Origin: Artocarpus heterophyllus
Taxonomy: Eukaryota; Streptophyta; Magnoliopsida; Rosales; Moraceae
Direction: 5' to 3'
DNA: 64,000 nt
Assembly (NCBI GenBank): GCA_025403435.1
Contig: JAJQZP010000235.1
Location: 930,001 to 994,000, forward strand
The translations under genes were made by a program, and so were the position numbers. Under the pieces are notes generated by a model. It worked only from the letters and a program-made list of their open reading frames with translations. It searched no databases and was not told where the DNA came from. Of the stretch, positions 47,424 to 58,975 are shown one piece after another (position 1 is the first letter of the stretch; each line of letters opens with the position of its first letter).

Positions 47424-48520
47424 GAAACAATGTTGGATGCTAATACCTAAACCTGAGGGCACTAATGTTGTTGGCACAAAATGGATCTTAAAGATAAAAT
47501 AGATAAGCATGGAAACATCATAAGGAACAAAGCAAGACTAGTTGCTCAAGCCTACACTCAGGCAGAAGGGATAGATTTTAAAGAAACATTTGCTTCCTTG
47601 GCTAGATTGGAATCTATAAGACTTCTACTTATTTGTGTTTTGTTATCTCAAGTTTAAGCTGTTCCAAATGGACATGAAGAGTGCTTTCCTCAATGGCATT
47701 CTGAATAAAGAAGTATATATGGAGCAACCTAAGGGTTTTGAAGATCCGAAGCATCCCGACTATGTGTTCAAGTTGAACAAGGCTTTGTATGGACTGAAAC
47801 AAGCTCTCAGGCATGGTATAAACGGTTGACCAAGTACCTTCTTGAGAAAGGATAGATCAAAGGAGGTGTTGACAAAGCACTCTTCATCAAGCGATACCGT
47901 GCAGACATCACAGTTGCATAGATCTATGCTGATGACATTGTCTTCGAGTCATCAAAGCCTTTCATACTCCCATGATCCACATTATAAAGCTTGGTCAAGA
48001 TAAGAAAGGAAAATTAGTAGACCAAAGCTTGAATCAGAGCATGATCTGCAGCCTACTGTACCTAATAGTCAGTCATCCAGATATTGCATTTAATGTTAGA
48101 GTGTGTGCACGCTTTTAGGCAGACCTAAAGAAGTCACACCTTGCAGCCCGTAAAGTAGATCATAAGATATGTATATGGCACCTCTGACCATGGTATTTGG
48201 TTTACAAACGACATAAGTGCTCATCTCACAGGTTATAGGATGTTGACTAGGCTGAAAATTTGGAAAACTAGAAAAGCACATCTAAAGGGTGTTTCTATGC
48301 AGGTAACAAACTTTTTTTTTTCTTTTTGAAAAAATGTAGGTAACAATCTTGTGGCTTGGCATAGTAAGAAACTACTGAAGCAGAATACATTACAACTGGA
48401 GTTGTTGTCTGACTACGGCATTGAATGGTATAATGTGGTAATGTACTGTGATAGCATAATCGCAATTAATATTTCAAATAATCCTATTCAATACTCACGT
48501 ACAAAGCACATTGATATAAG

Positions 48521-48800
48521 GCATCATTTCATTAGAAAACTTGTTAAGGATAAAGTGGCTTCATTGAGCACGTTCAAATCGAAAAATAGTTGGCTAGTTT
48601 ATTCACCAAACCTCTTAACTCTACACAATTTGAACACCTCAAGAAATCACTTGGCATAAGACATCATTTCATTAAAGAACTTGTTAAGGATAAGTGGTTT
48701 CCATTGAGCATGTTCAAATCGAAAAAGAATTAGCTAATTTATTCACCAAAGCTCTTAACTCTGCACAATTTGAATACTTCAAGAACTCACTAAGCATTTG
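48521..48800 (+). repeat. 140-bp tandem duplication in the copia RNase H end
   Basis: The segment 48521-48660 (coding the H-H-F-I-R-K-L-V-K-D-K region to the end of RNase H) is followed immediately by a second copy at 48661-48800 with exactly the same 140-base step. Copies differ by about a dozen substitutions plus small shifts. 140 is not a multiple of three, so the duplication breaks the frame. Confidence 0.9.
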
Positions 48801-49219
48801 TACACTCAATTGATGGAGTCTTGGAAAGGAAAAACATTGCACTGTACTTGTCACAATTCCAAATTAGGTTTTTCTTTATTTTGTCTGAGCATGTTGACAG
48901 CAGTTAAATATTAGTTGTTGTTCTTATAATTCCTTTTATGTTTCTTTTTTTTTTTTACACCTTGCGATAATCTGTAGTAATTTTGACAAGTGCAAACAAA
49001 CAAAAAGGTGTTTTATTTTTACTAGAGATAGAGACACATCTTGATGACCTATAGCAACTGTCCAGATGGTTGGATGATTCTCAAGTCAAAACGACAGGAC
49101 ATGCATCATAGGAGAAGGGCTACCAAATCTTGTACTATAGCAGCCTATAATGTACACGTAACCATACAAATCAGTTTGAAACTGAAAGTTGACAGTACGA
49201 AAGAACAAGAGACAGATGT

Positions 49220-52022
49220 TGTAACGGCTGTGAGGGTTAGTAGTATTGAATAAATAAAAATATTATTTAAATTAATTAAACAATACTCATGGGTCTTCAA
49301 ACAAAAACAAAAATAAAAATAAAAATAAACGTTTTAAATACAAAACACAGTTTTAGTGTAGCACCAAATATATATATTATAGTCATTATCACCATAGTAT
49401 AATTCCCAAATAACTTAACACAGCCATCATAAAAAAAAAATAATACAACTCTTACATGTTGTAGATTAGTTACAAATAAACAAGGTCTTCTAACACGAAA
49501 ACAGCAGGGTTATTTTCGTCTATTCCTCTTCAGATATGTTGCACTGAGTTCCACCTGAGAGATGAAGATATGATAGGGATGAGCATCAACATGCCCAGTA
49601 GGGAAATCATGACTCACCTTATGGTTTATCCATTACCACATTAAAACTGCATGGTTAGTAAGTTACATCATATTCCAGATTATGAGGTTTATTATGATCA
49701 CATCTTGTGGATACCATAGTTAATCATTACCAAGTTTTATAATTACACATTTATACAAATATTACCAATCATCATTGTTCCTAGGTATCCATGTTAAATA
49801 GAGTATCACTCAACTCATCGAAACTCAATGGGCGCTCTTGATCATCTTGTAAACATTCTAAGGGTGTTTCGGTGAGGGGACATCAAGCCCCGAGTCCTCA
49901 CCAAGTCGATTCCTGTACAGTGCATTCTGGAATTTTCAACTCGAGGAAGCGTCATCACCTTCCTCTTATTTTACCTTTTAGGGTATTTGTGCCCAAGGAC
50001 GTAACCGCCTCCCTTTTTACATCTCACTATTCCTTTGTATTCAATTTTTATTTCTAGAGTCAATTTTCTAACCATGCTTCTCAATTTATAACATATGTCA
50101 AATTATTATATTCCTTGCTATACAATATACATATTTTACAACATAAAACAACCAAATTTAATTTACCAAAAACCTCACAAAAGATGAGTAATAGAATCCC
50201 TACCTTCAAAGCTTAACAACAAACTTTTAATCTTGGAATTAATTAACATTAGCTCCACACATCCTTGACCCTAAGGCATGCATAAGGACAATTAAAACTA
50301 AAGCACAACGTATAATCACATTCATAAGTGAATTATGTGTAAACCCATCTACTAGTGCCATTAAAGTTTTTTTTTTTTTTTTTATGCAATTGTTCTTTAA
50401 ATACCAAGTAAACAATTTTTATCTTAAACACAATATAACATACATACAAGTAATTTACATGTTTTAGTCTCTAATAAGAATTCATAAATCATTTAGGATA
50501 GTATTGGAAAGGTTGCAAGACATTAAGGGACTAGAAGGTGAGCAAAGTTGGGTTTTTGGTTCAAGTTAACAGCTGGTATACCATGGCAAATTGGTGGTAT
50601 ACTTTTGCAAAAAGGCGGGTTCACTATCTACAATCAACACACGGGTTAACAGGTGGTTTACTACCACTGGTAGGTTTACTAGTTTCTAATCCGAAAATTG
50701 AAAAATTCATAGAAATTAAAATACAACTCCGATTTAGGCTCATGATAGCTCGTTGGAAAGCTTAGGATGTATACTTTTTAAATATGCAAACCAATTTACA
50801 AAATTCATATTCATTTAACACCAGAATTTTAAGAAAGAGCCACTTCCCGTAGAGATATTACAAAGTTCATGGAATGTCAAGTTTTTCTTTAACTCAAAGC
50901 ATATTATCCTTGTACAAAATCTCAAAACATTCCAAAATATGCAACATGCATTATATAATCACAATAAAAATATTCTCATGAGTTTATACCAAAATCATTA
51001 TCAAATTATATCTCTAGCCTTTCTTGTAAATAATGATGAAAACATGCTTAAGTTTGCTCTTTAAGCTCAAAACATTAGAACGTCAATCTTAAAGTTATGA
51101 AAACCGGTTTTAAACATTTCTAGCATATTTCTAACATTGTTATCAAACCAAAATAAAAGTTGGTTGTGGGTTGTAACTCAAGATTCAAGTTTTTGTTCAT
51201 AAATGTTCAAGGATGGATGTTAACATAACTAGAAATTTGCATGAATTTTGAACACGAAAATTAAGCATTAAACATGGAGAAAACGCATACTAAAAACTAA
51301 GTTTAGATTAAAGAAAACCTACCTCAAAACTCCTTTAAAAAGCACCAAAGTTTGGGTTAAAAATCAAGCTTGAATTAACTCTAAAACCGCCTCGACCATG
51401 GTTGGGAATTATAATTGTCTTGGCCACAAAGAGAGCTTTGTGCTCTATGTCTTTAGTTAGAAATTGAAGTGAGAAAGGGAGAGAATGAGAAACTAGAGAA
51501 GAAGGTGGTGATGGTTAAATAAAAAGATATCAAAATGCTTGAGAGAAAGGGGAAGTTTACGGGGAAAGTTGTAAGAAGAAACAAAAGAGTATTAAAAGAA
51601 AATATCATCATGTCTCCCATGGAGACTTTTAGCAATTAATGCCAACATAATTCAAGGGACAATTGGAGTGAGTTATGGAAGGAGATGAGGAAAGAATTAA
51701 ATAGGTGGTTGAGAAGATATCTTCATGTCTTCTATTAATTGAGGGAAAATTAATTCCATGTCTCCTTCGGAGACTTTAGCAAAATGAGAAGAAGGCTACA
51801 TAATTGAGCATTAATTTAGGGAGACAAGATTGGTAGAAGTGAGTATTGATAAATTTTGAATATTTCTTATGAAGACTTGGTAAGAAAATACTAAAGTGGC
51901 ATTTTTTTTTATTGAAACAACATAGACAAACTTGGTAATTTTAAATACTATGAAATTTTAAATTGTCACATTTTATTCATTAAATTTTACAAAATCATGC
52001 TCGTTAAAATATGGGTGTTACA
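49220..52022 (-). mobile_element. Second LTR-type insertion with TGTAAC...GTTACA ends
   Basis: A 2803-bp non-coding block starts TGTAACGGCTG and ends GGGTGTTACA, with GATGT (49215-49219) and GAGGT (52023-52027) as flanks, matching at four of five positions. It lies between the copia RNase H and 3' LTR. On the minus strand a CT-rich leader (complement of about 51460-51510) and a GAGGTAGG splice-donor-like site follow the terminus, a layout like the solo LTR at 35870-38021. A spaced array of GGTNNACY motifs is at 50575-50680. No coding sequence is recognised; most simply a solo LTR. Confidence 0.7.
50575..50680. repeat. Array of GGTNNACY palindrome-like motifs inside LTR-type insertion
   Basis: GGTATACC (50575), GGTATACT (50596), GGTTCACT (50618), GGTTAACA (50644), GGTTTACT (50655) and GGTTTACT (50673). 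The first three are 21-22 bases apart, later ones less regular. Confidence 0.55.
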
Positions 52023-52061
52023 GAGGTGCAAAAGCAAAAAGAATAAAAAAGGCACAACAAA

Positions 52062-52866
52062 TGTCAAAAGAATAATAGATTTTGTCTGCAATTTTAAAAT
52101 CTTTTAAATTGTAGTTCTCCGATAGCGCGCAGATACAGTCTGTGAAAATCAATCACGTGGCAACATCCGAGAAGATCATGCACTATTCACACGATTGTTT
52201 TAGGAATTAGTTCAGCATAAGTCTTGCAAATTTTTTCAGCTACTGAATTCAAATTTCAAGTTGGATTAGTAGTGATCCAACCCTGGGATTTAGTGGATGT
52301 ATCTAGACACTTCGGATGCCTAGGTTTTACTTATTTAAGGAGGTCTTGCGACTTCTGAGTGAGAGCATTCAAGTGAGAGAATATCAGAGTGAAAACCTTA
52401 GTGTTTTTAGACTTAACATTTTGCTCTCAACCTTGTGTTGCCTTAGCATATTCGTTCCAACCTAGAAAGTCCGAGAAGGAGTTGTTCGTAGATTGAAGGC
52501 TTAGAGTATGTTAGTTGAATAGAAGGCAAGTAAAGATGGCTTGAAGTAGGACAAGGAGTTCGAAGGAGTGCGAGCCGCACAAGGAGTATCGTAGGTTTCA
52601 AGTTGGTGTAGTTTCTAGGCATTCTTGTAATTTCAAACTTTGTAACCATAATTCGATATAATGAATCCTTCTTATCTCTCTAGTGTGACTAGCACCCGTG
52701 ATTTTTTTTTTCCTGCAAAGATTTTTGGTCATGCTAAATAATCATCTCACTGCGCTCGTCTTTTGAATTTCCATACTTTTGGTTTACATAAGTTTTATAT
52801 TTGGTTATAGTTTACACAAGTACTATTTAACAAATTCTGTGTGCAAAGATTCTGTTAGGTATTACA
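52062..52866 (+). repeat. 3' LTR of copia element
   Basis: It begins TGTCAAAAGAATAA and ends GGTATTACA, aligning with the 5' LTR throughout. A purine-rich stretch (about 52029-52052) precedes it, as expected for a polypurine tract. Confidence 0.8.
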
Positions 52867-55800
52867 ATCATGTTTTGTTAGATTACCCCTTGTCCACATA
52901 ACTTAAGGTTTTGAATCTGGGACCTTCTAGTCCCCACCTCAACCCTCTATTATCTAGGTTAGCCCCAGATGGATATGTCATGTCATGTAATTTATGTATA
53001 TAACTGTGAAAGTATTGTCCTCAAAAGGACTATAAAGACACATGTACATGCACATGTACATATATACTCATCTTACTATTATTGTAAGGTTACCGTAAAA
53101 CATTTAAAACCGTTGGACATTTACATACTCATCTTACATTCACATACCTTTCTCAATGGACATTTACTCTTACAAGGTTGCTTTTTAACCCTCTATCTTT
53201 CTCAGATCACGTTAAGCACAAACAAATCTTCGTAATGAAGCATTGTTTTCGCTTCCATATCACAATTGCCATAATCTTTTGTTGTTAAGAAATAAACAAT
53301 TTATATAACAAATTAAACGTTATATATTTGTTATGAATGTTACCATAATTGGCACAAGGGTAAGTGAACCGACGCCTTCTATACTTGCATGTGTACACCA
53401 TACAGATTAAGTCGTCAACAAATCTTGACATCTTCATTCACCTGTTCTTCTTCCCATTTTTCCTTATCTTCTATATTTTCTTTCTAGATTTTGACAAGTT
53501 TTAATCTTTTTTAATAGAAGATTTAATGAAAAAAGACGCATTAAAAAGCTTTGACTTCTTGTAATGATTTTTTTTTCTCGCGTCTTTTCTTTTTCTCCTA
53601 GATCCTATTATTTTATAAAGGTGAAAATAAACCCAAGTCCTTCATAATTTAAATATTAAAATGATCATAAATATTAGATCATTCTATTTAAGAAAAAAGA
53701 AGTTTACCTCTTAGATGGAACCCGAGTAAAAAGTCCAATTTCTATAATGGTATCAAATGGGCAACGTGCTAACCTTTCGACTATTGTTGTCGCTTCATAT
53801 GCCCCTACGCCTTCAACAACTGTCGTCTCTTCATTGCACACTCCAGCTACCACCCTTTGACACCCAATTCGCTCCACACCTCATCCCCTATCACTTATAT
53901 TAGTTCCCTCTATTATAGTTTAATTTTAAAATTTTTCAATCGAAGCTCCATCTTGCAGGGCAAATTATAAAAAATTGACTTTTGCATATAGCTATCTTAA
54001 CAATAATTTGGGTTTAATTGTATTTATTTCCAATTTCTTAAGGTTTCATAGATCAGCACTTGACAAATGTGCCACTTTGATTACTTAAAATTTCACATTG
54101 CAAGGGAACTAGATACTTGTTCAAGCAAGTAATTGAAAGGGCTCATCTTTTAACAAGTATTTTGCACCAACGAAGACTTAGTTCTCTCTCTCTCTCTCTC
54201 TTCTTTAGAGCTCTACATGGTAGTATCAAATTTGAGTTTTAACTCTATGCTAGAGTACCATGCACCGATCCAAAAAGATTTTAAAGGCTGGCTAGATAGT
54301 TAATGATCCAATACATTTTTCCAAGTTGGACAATTTGAATAGAATACACAAATCTTCCATTTAAAAATAAATAAGTTGGTAATGCAATCATCACATTAGT
54401 GACAACATATTCAAATTGCTACATAAGAAAATAGAATTTGATAAGATGTTCTTTTTTTTTTATTCAATTTTTCCCCGCGACAAGTTTTTGTTTATTATAT
54501 CACACGTATGGTGGTGCATTACTAACAACAAGGAAATATGGTGTTTAAAAACCACACGCCGGTTTCCATTAAAAATTGAATAAAAAGAAAGAAAAAAAAA
54601 GGCATTTTTATATCGTTTACTACTTGTACGTTAATTTATTGTAAAAAATCAGCATACCTTTACGCAATTAAGCACTCTTATAGCACGCATGCTCGTGTTT
54701 CCCAACCCAATTTACAGAGAAGAAGAACTTTTCGTTTTTATTTATTTATTTATTTGTTTTTTTTTTTGTTTTTTTTTTTGAGTGTTGTGTGCTATCGAAC
54801 TTGGCCCTTTTCAAGTGTTCCTACTTGGATGTCAATCTATGATTATGCTGTTTGGAATGCCTGAAAATGGAGCCACTCCACTTTTGACCTACCATACACG
54901 AATTTTTTATTTATTTATTTTTTTTTAAGAGAGACAAGAATTTGGTAAGGTAGCACACACTAACTATAGGCTGTGGAAGTGCAACTGAAAAACAAAACCA
55001 AAAAAAAAAAAAAAAAAAAAGAGAGAGAGAGAGAGATAGAAAAAACAAAAAAGGGAATTGCAAATTATCTCATTTGACCCTGTTTTGGGCAAGAAAGTGC
55101 CCAATGTTGAAATCTTTGGCACTTTTAGGCCGAAAGCATGGACCTCACAAATTGAGTGTTTGCCCTGCAACTTTTCTCGTTAAAAAGTGAAAAATGCCCA
55201 CGACTGTTTGGTTGTTTGACTTGTATTACCCTTTTCATGGGTTCCTCTAGAAAAGTAGAATCTCTCTCGCTCTCTCTCTCTCTATCCCTAAATAGTTTGT
55301 GAAATATCAAAGACAATGACGAATATTCAGTGGACCCCTATGTCCCATCACCAGTGTACCTTTCTAGATTGCGGTCAAATGCAGAAAGATGCTTTTAACA
55401 ATATATCAATATGGTTTTGTACACAAAATTCCATAGCCCCAATAGGCAAGTGCAAGCCAATTTCTAGCAAGTTGGACAAGAGCAATATGGCATGTGCTTT
55501 GCCTCATTGATCACACATCCTTTTCCTCCTCGTGTAGGAAGTGGACATTTGGGAGTAAATGGTCGTTTTTAAGCTTCTTTCATTTACTATAACTTGGTGG
55601 TTTATCACTGATTGACCAATATCGGTCAGTCATTAGCTAATTAACTCAATAATTTAAGAGTTTACCAATAATGAACCAGTAGTACACCAATGATAAACTG
55701 GTATTTACCACTAGAAAAGGCATTCAATTGTAAAAGATGTCCAAAATCAGCCATTTGCATAATTTTTCCTTATTTGTTTTGAAATGACCATGTGTTATAT

Positions 55801-57131
55801 AGGCTGTTTGGAACCGTTGGTTTAGTTCAAAACGCTATAGCTGCTGAGCGCTTTATATTATAATAGCTTTTTCTCTTACAATACTGTTGTAGAGAGTTTT
55901 GCACTATAAACAATTGGAACCTTTCTAACCGTGGGTGCTAAATAGAGGCATAGTATGGTATTAGACCGCGAGATTTTAATGATGTTAAGAAATTGTCGTC
56001 GGCCTAGAAATTTTATCCGGAGGGTTTGTTTACTTAGTGTTGTCCCAATCATCGCAATCACAAAAATCTAAAGGATGACAACTAAGCTTGGATAAGCATT
56101 CCTAATATGTTTCTTGAGCGTATCCAAGATAGTTTACGTACTTCTGTGGATTAGTTAGATAGAAATTGTGTTTGATTTTTAATCAATATGTATTTTCAAG
56201 CTTTTATTGATGGGACAGAAAATATTGTTGCTTTCTGGAGACCATTCCATTTTCTTGTCATGACAGCATGATGGAACAGCTAGAGCTATCAGGACCATCA
56301 TAGTAGTACATTTTTGTAATCAGCTTCAAAGTAGGCATTTGGAACGCCCTCTCATGCTGGTTTGACTGCACAATGTTCCAAATGTGACACTGCATTGGAC
56401 AATGGAATTGGTAAGAAAATGCTTCATGGGAAAGGCAGAGCTAGAAAAATATATAAAATTATCTTAAAAATGGACCAGGCAACTATTATCTTAAAATGGG
56501 ATAAAAGTACAATTTCAGAATTTCAGGAGGAAAACTACAATTGTTCTCAAAGTTTACATATGAAATCAAAAGAAAAAAAATCCAGGTGAGACGGCCGTGT
56601 ATTTTTCGACTGTACTTGGCTCAATCCCTCTTAGGACACTAGAGATGTGTAACAAAACACATTAATAAAACGTAGTTTTTATCTATGAAGCTCAAAATAT
56701 GAGACCCACTTTCTATTAGTTTGTGATGTTGAACACCATTGATGCCCCTAACATTGTTGAAATCAGGGCCCTGCTACCACTTAACATGCCAACAGTTTTC
56801 TCTTCCATTATTTACAGTACCTTTTGGACCTACCAAGGCAGCTTTCTAGATGCAAGGAGGGCTAAAGTCCTAGTTTAATATGACGAAGCAAGCTAAGATA
56901 TTGAACTGGATTCTCACAGCAGAACAAGAAGAAAGAAAAACTTCTTTCAATACATTTGTTGGGATTTATTTACCAATTTAGTTGGCTTGTATGCATCACT
57001 AAATCTACAAGATAAGATCTTAAGAGAGTAACCATACAGCATTTCTTATGCACCTATACAGATTGTGTATTATGAAAAAAGAAATAGGCATGTAATATAC
57101 TTTTATGACCCTCCAGGCTCCAGGATACAAA
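52867..57131. other. Intergenic DNA with microsatellites; 3' flank of U-box gene at right edge
   Basis: No gene is supported. Features: CT repeat at 54183-54201, an A run followed by a GA repeat at about 55000-55036, and a CT/GC-rich repeat at 55261-55286. A MITE-like block at about 55800-55925 begins 'ggctgtttggaaccgttgg' and ends 'actataaacaattggaacc'. The last 130 bases are the U-box gene's 3' flank. Confidence 0.55.
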
Positions 57132-58349
57132 TTAGACATTGTTTGGATGTTCAATCCTCTTGGATCTAAGAAGCTTTAGGAGCATTCTTGCCTTTGTTTT
57201 GGTCCTTCCATTGCACTGGCTTTGGAGAAGCAATAGTAACTGAGTCAATACCCCAGCTGCAATGGCTTCTTCCCTTGCCTGCAAGGAACCATAACAAACT
57301 TTCATAAGCGATCCGACGGCGCTTTCGCTGCCCTCGTGATTCGACACCCTGAATACCTTCTTAACGAGAGCGCTAATCCCATTGGGGTTATTAATCAGTT
57401 CCTCTTTTGCACTGTCAAGTGACAAAAGCCTCTCAAGGATGGCTATTGCCAATGGCGCCAAGCTTTTTTCCCTCCCTTGGCTGCGAGTAACATAAGAGAT
57501 TAGTCCATTTACAATGCCTTCTCGTATCAAGAGCTCTCGATTCGACTCGGTGGAAGATAGTTTCCATAAGGCTTTGATTCCAGCATCTGAAGATTCAGAA
57601 TTCTGTTGAACCCACTGAATTATTTGATGTAATAGTTCTCTGGTTTCTCCGAGCATAGAACAAAGTCGTTTAGTCTCTGAAGATGAAGACGTGATCTCAA
57701 TTATTTGACACAATTTCATCCTTATTAAGGAAGTGCCATGGTTGAATAAGGCTAAGAAAGATGCCAATTTGGACTCTTGTTGAAGAACATTTAGATTCTC
57801 CAATTCCGAGAAAGGCAATAATTTCAGGACACAAACAAGTGCTTGTTCTACAAACTTTGTTTTCTCTTCTGAGAGTTCTTCTTCCACTCTGACAAAAACT
57901 TGCTCTAGAAGCAAAGGCAAGAAGCCTATCTCTATCAAACAAGATCTCGACAATGATGACTCCTCTGATAGAACTCGAATGCTCTCGAGCGCTTGAAGCT
58001 TAACTTCCAAGGCATCAGCATCGGCATCGGCATCTTGTCTTTCCAGGCTGTGTTTGAGTGCAGACAAGGAATCAACTCTTCCCAAGTATTCAGGATCGAA
58101 GCGGTGACCGATTTGAAGCCAACGCTCGATCAAATGGCGGAGAGTGTGGTTCGGAACCATGGTCGGATCATGAAGTGGCTGCATCGTGACTGGACATGTG
58201 AGGTTACCTGCAGCCAGCCATTTTTCAATGCTTGATCTGTCATACGTTTGACCTGTACAAAGAGTGACTGGATCTTTGAACAAATCTAATGTAATTGGAC
58301 ATTTAAACAAGTGAGGAACAGGCATTTCAGCTTCTCTTGAATCTTGCAT
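57132..58349 (-). CDS. U-box/armadillo-repeat E3 ubiquitin ligase (plant PUB-ARM family)
   Basis: A single-exon gene for a 405-residue protein. The U-box recruits ubiquitin-charged E2 enzymes, so the product is expected to ubiquitinate target proteins, with the armadillo-like repeats binding substrate; many relatives act in defence or stress signalling. The U-box spans about residues 13-86: F-K-C-P-I-T-L-D-L-F-K-D-P-V-T-L, C-T-G-Q-T-Y-D-R, I-E-K-W-L, T-C-P-V-T and V-P-N-H-T-L-R-H-L-I. The rest is helical and Leu-rich with ARM-like phrases (A-L-W-K-L-S-S, A-I-A-I-L-E-R-L-L-S-L). The length is typical of the 400-450-residue group. I start at the ATG at 58349; TTG codons open the frame to 58373, and a later ATG at 58325 is also possible. 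The exact PUB number cannot be settled. Confidence 0.92.
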   Translation of the reverse strand: MQDSREAEMPVPHLFKCPITLDLFKDPVTLCTGQTYDRSSIEKWLAAGNLTCPVTMQPLHDPTMVPNHTLRHLIERWLQIGHRFDPEYLGRVDSLSALKHSLERQDADADADALEVKLQALESIRVLSEESSLSRSCLIEIGFLPLLLEQVFVRVEEELSEEKTKFVEQALVCVLKLLPFSELENLNVLQQESKLASFLALFNHGTSLIRMKLCQIIEITSSSSETKRLCSMLGETRELLHQIIQWVQQNSESSDAGIKALWKLSSTESNRELLIREGIVNGLISYVTRSQGREKSLAPLAIAILERLLSLDSAKEELINNPNGISALVKKVFRVSNHEGSESAVGSLMKVCYGSLQAREEAIAAGVLTQLLLLLQSQCNGRTKTKARMLLKLLRSKRIEHPNNV

Positions 58350-58975
58350 GAAAGACTTCTGAATTGACAACAAAAGAAAGTGAACACTTTTAAAAAAATC
58401 CCACTAATACTACACTACAATGCAACATTTGGGTGGAGAGAAAATTTTGAAATGATAAAATATTGCAAGAGTTTTTGGTTTTTGATATCATGTCAGAAAT
58501 ATCAATGATTAAGGGACTACAAAAAGGGTGAAATAAAAGAGAGAGAAAAAAAAAAGGATTGGAATGAAAGAAAAGAATATGTAAAGAAAGGTTAGGATTT
58601 AAGGACATGTAGTGTGGAGAGATTGGGAAGTGAGGAAGGGGAATCAGAAGAGAAACACCAGCATACAAACAGCAGAGAGGGCCAAAATAGCCTCATCCCA
58701 GTGATAAGATTTAGGAGAGATTGCAACTGGTAATATAGAATAATTGTGGTGCTGGTCCCCACACCTCTCTCTCCTTCTGTATATTTAATAATAATCCAGT
58801 CAAACTGACCCACCAGTGGACAAAACAAATACTTGTTTATATTTTTTGAATTTTTTTGAGAAAAATGCTTTTTTTGAAGTTTGAATTCACAAACAACATT
58901 AGTTTGAAACAAATAATCCAGAGAGAGTGAGAGAGAGAGAGGGGTAATGGTGTTGGTAGTCACGGGGCTCATGAG
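58350..58975 (-). promoter_or_regulatory. Upstream region of the U-box gene
   Basis: The minus-strand upstream region is strongly CT-rich (complement of the GA-rich plus strand, with a (GA)n run at 58921-58944). Such tracts are common in plant 5' UTRs and promoters. The short open frames across it are low-complexity. No defined TATA box was fixed. Confidence 0.35.

Larger units (their letters stand above)
40134..48797 (+). pseudogene. Copia gag-pol pseudogene
   Basis: The reading frame starts near the ATG at 40134 (M-R-P-P-L-L-N-G-L-N-Y-A-Y-W follows shortly) and is full of stops and shifts. Landmarks in order: the zinc knuckle C-N-E-C-D-S-Y-R-H-I-V-A-D-C (41002-41043, CX2CX4HX4C); the protease W-Y-F-D-S-G-C-S-R-H-M-T with its catalytic Asp at 41943; and the integrase H-L-G-H-M-N-H with C-R-L-C (about 42315-42435). 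After an insertion come reverse transcriptase [17 protein letters not shown] and Y-A-D-D (47924-47935), and RNase H with C-D-S and R-T-K-H-I-D-I-R-H-H-F. The two parts join exactly across the insertion as R-N-N-V-W-M-L-I-P-K-P. Many stops are TAG or TAA where CAA, CAG or TGG would be expected, consistent with C-to-T decay. Confidence 0.9.
39292..52866 (+). mobile_element. Ty1/copia retrotransposon, decayed and nested
   Basis: A full-length but inactive copia element. The 5' LTR (39292-40077) and 3' LTR (52062-52866) align along their whole length with many substitutions, showing an old insertion. The primer-binding site TGGTATCAGAG (40080-40090) is complementary to initiator tRNA-Met. The internal region runs gag, protease, integrase, reverse transcriptase, RNase H, the copia order. 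Two later LTR-type insertions lie inside it (43565-47423 in the reverse transcriptase, 49220-52022 after RNase H). Without them the element would be about 6.9 kb. I could not find a matching target duplication at the outer ends. The gag C-terminus and the E-G-I-D-F-K-E-T-F phrase suggest the SIRE group, tentatively. Confidence 0.9.

Noticed and set aside
53740..53880. Coding-like phrase beginning ATGGTATCAAATGG
   Set aside because: Short, no recognisable domain, and no splice or repeat context to support it.
57993..58235. Plus-strand open frame opposite the U-box gene
   Set aside because: Antisense shadow of a well-supported gene with no family match.
58350..58373. Longer N-terminus of the U-box protein
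   Set aside because: The upstream part opens with TTG codons, not ATG, and an in-frame stop lies just beyond; the ATG at 58349 is preferred.
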